A stretch of 6,334 bases of DNA from positions 1-6,334 of the forward strand of contig PCTC01000015.1 of NCBI GenBank assembly GCA_002786595.1. Reading direction: 5' to 3'. The translations under genes and the position numbers were made by a program. The notes under the pieces were generated by a model. It worked only from the letters and a program-made list of their open reading frames with translations. It was not told the origin of the DNA and searched no databases. Positions 1 through 3,197 of the stretch are shown in pieces. The stretch comes from Candidatus Roizmanbacteria bacterium CG22_combo_CG10-13_8_21_14_all_34_12. Its GTDB lineage: Bacteria; Patescibacteriota; Microgenomatia; UBA1406; GWC2-37-13. Position 1 is the first letter of the stretch, and every line of letters starts with the position of its first letter.

Positions 1-469
1 GGATTGTTTTTGTGGAAAGGCCCTTTTTTTCAGAATAGATTGGAACTAATCTTCCCGTGTGAATTCTTTTTTCACCAATTTCATATTCCTTTGGTTCGAT
101 TGATATTTTTGAACCAAACTGTTTGACTAATCCGGCTACGGAAATACTTTCGCCAATTTTTAAAACTCTAATTAAATATGGCTGATTAAACCAATTAATT
201 TCAACTAAACCAGTATCGTCTCTAACCACAACTTTTTGGATAGTAATTCTTGACCTAGTGTATTGATTTTTTGCTTCTATTATTTTTCCGGAAATCGTGA
301 CAATTTCTCCTACCTGAATTTTGCTAATTTTTGTTATTAATGAATAGTCTTCGTAGCGGGTGGGAAAATAATTAAGAAGATCAAAGTAGGTATTGATGCC
401 GAGTAATTTAAATTTACGGATAGTGGTCGAACTAGTATTAGGAAGAGATTCAATGAGAATATCTTTCAT
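1..469 (-). CDS. recG: ATP-dependent DNA helicase RecG, N-terminal part (runs off left edge)
   Basis: RecG remodels stalled replication forks and branch-migrates Holliday junctions in the cytoplasm. I translated the minus strand by hand: 156 codons are visible, and the helicase motor lies outside the window. Residues 20-43 carry the RecG leader element (LGINTYFDLLNYFPTRYED), the counterpart of the usual 'GI.T..DLL.yfP.RYeD' segment. Residues about 52-130 form the OB-fold wedge domain that splits the junction, with GEIVTISGKI and the hallmark WFNQPYL (93-99). Residues 136-147 (IHTGRLVPIYSE) match the conserved 'HtGrivPiYpeteGL' bridge to the motor. The ATG at 469 is fixed by an in-frame TGA at 473-475 directly upstream. 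That TGA is also the stop of the small ORF before it, with three bases between stop and start, so translational coupling is likely. No Shine-Dalgarno is visible. Family assignment is firm; full length is unknown. Confidence 0.93.
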   Translation of the reverse strand, partial: MKDILIESLPNTSSTTIRKFKLLGINTYFDLLNYFPTRYEDYSLITKISKIQVGEIVTISGKIIEAKNQYTRSRITIQKVVVRDDTGLVEINWFNQPYLIRVLKIGESISVAGLVKQFGSKISIEPKEYEIGEKRIHTGRLVPIYSEKKGLSTKTI

Positions 470-472
470 GTT

Positions 473-583
473 TCATCTAATAAATAATGGTGCAAAGGAC
501 GATAATATTAGTAATAAAGACGAAACAATCATAATTACTTTCCAAATGCTATTATGTTTTATTTTTTTCCCAAATATTTTCAT
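473..583 (-). CDS. Small single-pass membrane protein, 36 aa, upstream of recG
   Basis: I do not recognise this family. The ORF starts at ATG 583 and stops at TGA 473-475. It has a basic N-terminus (KIFGKKIKH, residues 2-10) followed by a hydrophobic stretch at about residues 13-34 (VIMIVSSLLLILSSFAPLF), the layout of a one-pass inner-membrane micro-protein or an uncleaved signal anchor. It lies on the recG strand, three bases before the recG start, and 40 bp after the nuclease stop. The palindrome at 594-619 ends ten bases upstream of its ATG. A TATAAA at 586-591 is too close to the ATG to serve as a leaderless promoter for this start, so transcription probably comes from upstream. It could be a chance ORF in AT-rich DNA. 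The charge-then-hydrophobic pattern and tight spacing to recG favour a real gene. Confidence 0.5.
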   Translation of the reverse strand: MKIFGKKIKHNSIWKVIMIVSSLLLILSSFAPLFIR

Positions 584-593
584 AGTTTATAAC

Positions 594-619
594 ACTTCAA
601 TCGTTTAATCGATTGAAGT
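594..619. repeat. 26-bp palindrome, copy 1
   Basis: A perfect inverted repeat: 10-base arm ACTTCAATCG (594-603), 6-base centre TTTAAT, then the exact reverse complement of the arm (610-619). It begins four bases beyond the nuclease stop codon and ends ten bases before the micro-protein ATG. It is the reference copy of a three-member family and has the same orientation as copy 3, judged by the asymmetric centre. It could be an operator, an RNA hairpin at the nuclease 3' end (no U-tract follows on the minus strand), or the end of a cassette. Confidence 0.9.
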
Positions 620-623
620 AGGC

Positions 624-1301
624 TTACTTTGGACAGTCTTTAGATTTTGTAAACCCTAGTTTTTTGGCTTCTTCTTCATCACAAAACCAGCGATCGCTTG
701 TACCCGGTTTAATCGTTATTTTATCATAGTTATAACAATCGGATGTATGATAAATTCTTGTATTATCAGCTGGTCGATAATTACCTTTGATATCACAGCC
801 GACTTTTTTTGTTTGACAAAAACTTGACCAGACTCCCCTCCCGGCCAACTTTGCTTTGTTCTGCGATTGTTCAATCAACAGGGAATTCTCTGTGACTGTT
901 TTCCCTTTCAGAAAATAAGCCAAACCTTCCTCGGTCATTGCTTCGTTAATCAATAGTTTATCAACAAATATATATGCCAACGTTCTGCCGAAATTATCTT
1001 TTCCAATTTTTTCATATTGAATTTTTTTATTGAAAACTAACTCTTCCATTCGTGCCTTTGCATCAACTCCCAAACAATCCTTGGGATATTCCGGCGCATT
1101 AATCTCATAAAGCCTCAATCGTTCACCATCGGACGAGTCAACTGTATCTCCATCAACAATGTTTTTTACAGTTGTTTCAACCCGATTAGATTTCTTCAAA
1201 AGATAACTATTAAGGTTCTTAAACAAAGTAGAAAAATTCAAGCTAAGAGAAGAAAAAAAAATTATCAACAGAAAAATTAAAATATTTTTTGAAATTCTCA
1301 T
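624..1301 (-). CDS. Secreted or membrane-anchored thermonuclease (SNase-like) with Cys-rich C-terminal domain
   Basis: Predicted Ca2+-dependent nuclease of the staphylococcal nuclease family, 225 aa, acting outside the membrane on DNA or RNA. Residues 1-5 are basic and 6-22 hydrophobic, giving a signal peptide or N-terminal anchor with no lipobox. The OB-fold nuclease domain spans about 42-160. VDGDT (49-53) holds the metal-binding aspartates. RLYEINAPE (63-71) matches the 'RLLLVDTPE' motif, with R63 and E71 as the counterparts of catalytic Arg35 and Glu43, but Asn68 replaces the Asp40 metal ligand. R106 in FGRTLAYI matches Arg87. The tail (169-225) has IKGN, IYH, RWFC and four cysteines (169, 189, 207, 223) plus His185. 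It resembles the short 'sunset' domains found behind such nucleases and may bind zinc. A promoter sits 50-80 bp upstream. No Shine-Dalgarno is visible. A scavenging role in nucleotide uptake is plausible for a CPR cell but inferred. Confidence 0.9.
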   Translation of the reverse strand: MRISKNILIFLLIIFFSSLSLNFSTLFKNLNSYLLKKSNRVETTVKNIVDGDTVDSSDGERLRLYEINAPEYPKDCLGVDAKARMEELVFNKKIQYEKIGKDNFGRTLAYIFVDKLLINEAMTEEGLAYFLKGKTVTENSLLIEQSQNKAKLAGRGVWSSFCQTKKVGCDIKGNYRPADNTRIYHTSDCYNYDKITIKPGTSDRWFCDEEEAKKLGFTKSKDCPK

Positions 1302-1353
1302 GCTTTTACTTTATAATTTAATACCGATATAAATATCTATATAAATTATTATG

Positions 1354-1382
1354 ATTATAAACTATAAATGTTCTAAGGTAAA
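1354..1382 (-). promoter_or_regulatory. Candidate promoter of the nuclease gene
   Basis: On the minus strand a perfect TATAAT (1354-1359) lies 17 bp downstream of TTTACC (1377-1382), four of six bases matching the -35 consensus. The predicted start is near 1347, about 45 bases before the ATG. The -35 box overlaps the outer end of palindrome copy 2 (1381-1414), so a protein bound there would block RNA polymerase. A second TATAAA at 1310-1315, eight bases before the ATG, could give a near-leaderless transcript instead. AT-richness raises the chance of false boxes. Confidence 0.5.
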
Positions 1383-1414
1383 ACACTTCAATCGATTAAA
1401 CGGTTGAAGTGTTT
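1381..1414. repeat. Palindrome copy 2, extended to 14-bp arms
   Basis: The 26-base core (1385-1410) is the reverse complement of copy 1 with a single mismatch, so this copy is inverted relative to copies 1 and 3. Extra flanking bases lengthen the arms to 14 bp (1381-1394 and 1401-1414) with one internal mismatch, which is a G-U wobble in plus-strand RNA. The right arm runs into the TAA stop of the TrpR-like gene (1413-1415), and the left end overlaps the nuclease -35 box. The A-rich 5' arm and U-rich 3' arm on the minus strand also give it some terminator character. Confidence 0.9.
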
Positions 1415-1853
1415 AGATTCCGTATCTTTTCCTCCTTTCACTTTCTCTTTTTCTTTCCCATGCCAGTTTCCAATTAACTCCATATTTTCCAGGCGCAAAT
1501 ATTGTATTAAAAAAATCGTCGATTATTTCTTTTGTTTTATCACGAAAAATTATATTATCAAATGCCTTAATGAGTCCATCGTGTTTGTCAATAATTAATA
1601 ACTTAAATTTTGCTACTGTAGCTGTTGAAACATTCAGAGCCATGCAAATATTATGGAAATCAATATTTTTTAAAAGTAAATATATAATTGCAATTCTTTT
1701 TGCAAACATAATCCTTTCGTTATAGGAAAATACTCCATTAATGATTTCATTAAATTCATTTTTATCATCTTGATTTCCTATAATTTCAAAAAATAATCCA
1801 AACAATTTTTCCAAAACATCATCCCGTAATTTATATTTTGATATTCTTGCCAT
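1413..1853 (-). CDS. TrpR-superfamily (YerC/YecD-like) DNA-binding protein
   Basis: A predicted transcriptional regulator of 146 aa, longer than the roughly 100 aa of typical YerC/YecD or TrpR proteins. Residues 44-63 (YNERIMFAKRIAIIYLLLKN) match the conserved TrpR helix 'pdER..la.R..i...LL'. Residues 65-87 form the helix-turn-helix: DFHNICMAL, turn NVS, recognition helix TATVAKFKLLI, close to the TrpR pattern 'R.i...LgvS.aTi.r'. An extra C-terminal part (about 105-146) ends in a very basic tail (WKLAWERKRESERRKRYG) that could contact DNA or RNA. The start is fixed by an in-frame TAA at 1857-1859, two codons upstream of the ATG. No Shine-Dalgarno is present because palindrome copy 3 directly abuts the start codon. 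Sampled lines are only about 18-28% GC, lower than the nuclease or PBP genes, which hints at separate origin. No ligand can be inferred. Confidence 0.85.
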   Translation of the reverse strand: MARISKYKLRDDVLEKLFGLFFEIIGNQDDKNEFNEIINGVFSYNERIMFAKRIAIIYLLLKNIDFHNICMALNVSTATVAKFKLLIIDKHDGLIKAFDNIIFRDKTKEIIDDFFNTIFAPGKYGVNWKLAWERKRESERRKRYGI

Positions 1854-1879
1854 ACTTTAATCGTTTGATCGATTGAAGT
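1854..1879. repeat. 26-bp palindrome, copy 3, abutting the TrpR-like start codon
   Basis: Same orientation as copy 1 with two differences: the left arm reads ACTTTAATCG and the centre TTTGAT; the right arm (1870-1879) is identical. It touches the ATG at 1853 with no spacer, occupying the place where a ribosome binding site would be. A further half-site, CTTCAATC, lies at 1899-1906. As DNA this is well placed for an autoregulatory operator; as RNA the hairpin would cover the initiation region. Confidence 0.88.
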
Positions 1880-2149
1880 AATTATTAATAAAAAACATCT
1901 TCAATCAAAAATAAATAATTAAAGATTATTAGTATTAAAAAACTATGTCAACCGCTTATAACCTACAAAAATATAGAATTGGGGTATAGAAACGGGATTA
2001 TTTTGTTGATATATGCAATGGCTTTTTTTAGGCAAAAAACTGTGTTTTGCGTGGTGGAACGATTCACCGTTCAATAAAGCGTGAATTCTTACAAGAGAGA
2101 TGTGGATTACCTTAATAAGTTTATTTGATGGCGAATAATTTATCCGTTT
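1880..2149. other. Intergenic spacer with no recognised gene (270 bp)
   Basis: It lies between the kinase 3' end and the TrpR-like gene. I found no ORF, tRNA fold or transposon end that I can support. It contains a palindrome-family half-site at 1899-1906, the candidate promoter at 1923-1951, a small hairpin with GCAAAA/TTTTGC arms (2032-2037 and 2045-2050), and a weak inverted repeat ATTCAC/GTGAAT (2062-2067 and 2081-2086). Neither hairpin is followed by a U-tract on the minus strand, so no clear kinase terminator is visible. Confidence 0.6.
1923..1951 (-). promoter_or_regulatory. Candidate promoter of the TrpR-like gene
   Basis: A perfect minus-strand TTGACA lies at 1946-1951. The -10 is less clear: TAATCT (1923-1928) at 17 bp keeps the key first, second and last bases, while AATAAT (1925-1930) is a better hexamer but only 15 bp away. 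Either gives a leader of about 60 bases that includes the half-site at 1899-1906 and palindrome copy 3. An alternative pair, TTGATT (1903-1908) and AATAAT (1881-1886), would put the start inside copy 3. Confidence 0.38.
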
Positions 2150-3151
2150 TTAATCTTTTAGCCCAACATTTTTTATTATTTTGCAAAATGCCTGAGCAAA
2201 TTCTGTTGATGTTTGGTATCTATCGTCTGGATTTTTTGATAAAGATTTTCTAAAAATATTTATTAATTTCTTTATATCGAGATCTTTTACTTTATATTTA
2301 AAGCTTTTTGAATAAAATTGCGCTTCAGTTATTATTTCTGGGTTTTCTATAATATCTGGAGGATTACCAAAAAAAATTGAATACGCCGTTGCTGCTAAAG
2401 AATATTCATCTGATCTTGCATCCTTTGTATTATTAATATATGTTTCTGGGCTCGTATACGACGCGGTTACGGCATCCACATCTGGAATCCATGAAGATGA
2501 ACCATAATCAATAATTTTAATATGAGGCTGACTTAAAATAATATTTTTAGGTTTTATGTCCTTATGAATAAGATCATTTTCATTCATAAAATCAACTGTA
2601 TCGGCCGTCTGAGTTATTATATTTGATATTTCTGAAATTGCTAATGGTTGTTTAACATCATCTGACAATCTTAAAAATAAGCTTTCTCCTTCAATTAATT
2701 CCATAATTAATAATGGTCGAATCCTACCATCTAAAGATCTTGTTTCAATATAATCATATATATTTGGTATTCCGGGATGAAAATTTTTCTTTAATTTTTC
2801 GATAGTCTTTGCTTCTAATTCAATAATATTTCTATATGACTCACCTGAATCTAACCAATCTGGTAAAAGCTCTTTCACCGCAACATACCTTTCTAAACGA
2901 CTATCCCACCCTCTAAAAACGTTTGACATTCCACCCGTTCCAACATTTGGTTTTTCTTCAACTAAATAACGCGCCTTACCAGACACTTCTTTAAATTCTG
3001 TAGTGTCATCGTGAGTTGGTAATTTGAAAGGCGTAAAATCTTCACTTTTTATTAGAGCTCTTTCTTTTATTTCCCAAGAGTTTTTTCTTTTGAAATCATT
3101 TGGGGGGGGCGCAGTGTTATATTTTGTCAATCCTGGCTCGAAATTATTCAT
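2150..3151 (-). CDS. Soluble Ser/Thr protein kinase (Hanks type), no membrane or PASTA domain
   Basis: A eukaryotic-like protein kinase, 333 aa, predicted to phosphorylate Ser/Thr on cytosolic proteins. After a polar N-terminal 62 residues the kinase domain fills the rest. Visible elements are the glycine loop GTGGMSNVF (71-79), ATP-binding Lys93 in VAVKEL, helix-C Glu113, catalytic loop HKDIKPKN (196-203) with Asp198, Lys200 and Asn203, metal-binding DYG (215-217), SPE (234-236) in place of APE, the helix-F Asp248 in SDEYSLAATAY, and Arg311. All catalytic residues are present; HRD is HKD and DFG is DYG, both mild changes. There is no transmembrane helix or PASTA repeat, so it is not a classic PknB/PrkC muropeptide sensor. 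It is transcribed divergently from the PBP gene across 46 bp. A TATAAT eight bases before the ATG supports this start. An 8-base C tract (3102-3109) encodes part of a proline run at codons 14-18. Low GC in sampled lines suggests possible acquisition. Confidence 0.9.
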   Translation of the reverse strand: MNNFEPGLTKYNTAPPPNDFKRKNSWEIKERALIKSEDFTPFKLPTHDDTTEFKEVSGKARYLVEEKPNVGTGGMSNVFRGWDSRLERYVAVKELLPDWLDSGESYRNIIELEAKTIEKLKKNFHPGIPNIYDYIETRSLDGRIRPLLIMELIEGESLFLRLSDDVKQPLAISEISNIITQTADTVDFMNENDLIHKDIKPKNIILSQPHIKIIDYGSSSWIPDVDAVTASYTSPETYINNTKDARSDEYSLAATAYSIFFGNPPDIIENPEIITEAQFYSKSFKYKVKDLDIKKLINIFRKSLSKNPDDRYQTSTEFAQAFCKIIKNVGLKD

Positions 3152-3159
3152 TAGTCTTT

Positions 3160-3165
3160 ATTATA
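3160..3165 (-). promoter_or_regulatory. -10 box of the kinase gene (near-leaderless)
   Basis: A perfect TATAAT on the minus strand ends eight bases before the kinase ATG (3151), so transcription should start one or two bases before the start codon. The -35 position at 17-bp spacing (3183-3188) shows no TTGACA and coincides with the PBP -10 box. Confidence 0.5.
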
Positions 3166-3182
3166 AACAATATTACGTTTTT

Positions 3183-3191
3183 TGCTATACT
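3183..3191 (+). promoter_or_regulatory. Extended -10 promoter of the PBP gene (leaderless)
   Basis: TGCTATACT is an extended -10 element (TGn plus TATACT, five of six consensus bases). Counting from the last T as -7, +1 falls exactly on the A of the ATG at 3198, predicting a leaderless mRNA. This explains the absence of a Shine-Dalgarno. There is no recognisable -35; its expected place (3163-3168) overlaps the kinase TATAAT. Confidence 0.55.
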
Positions 3192-3197
3192 TTCTCT

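Noticed and set aside
393..608. Plus-strand 71-codon ORF
   Set aside because: It is antisense to the clear RecG N-terminus and the small ORF, and its protein shows no recognisable features.
1253..1261. A9 tract in the nuclease signal peptide region as a phase switch
   Set aside because: Long A/T runs are expected by chance in this AT-rich DNA, and nothing else supports switching.
1404..1598. Plus-strand 64-codon ORF
   Set aside because: Shadow of the TrpR-like gene on the other strand, starting within palindrome copy 2.
594..1879. CRISPR-like array from the three 26-bp repeats
   Set aside because: Spacing is irregular (hundreds of bases), the intervals are genes, and one copy is inverted.
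2032..2050. Hairpin GCAAAA/TTTTGC as kinase terminator
   Set aside because: On the minus strand it is not followed by a U-tract (the sequence after it is A-rich), and it lies 100 bases past the stop.
3024..3197. 58-codon upstream extension of the PBP reading frame
   Set aside because: It is antisense to the kinase N-terminus, lies upstream of the extended -10 at 3183-3191, and adds no known PBP feature before the basic N-terminus and membrane helix.
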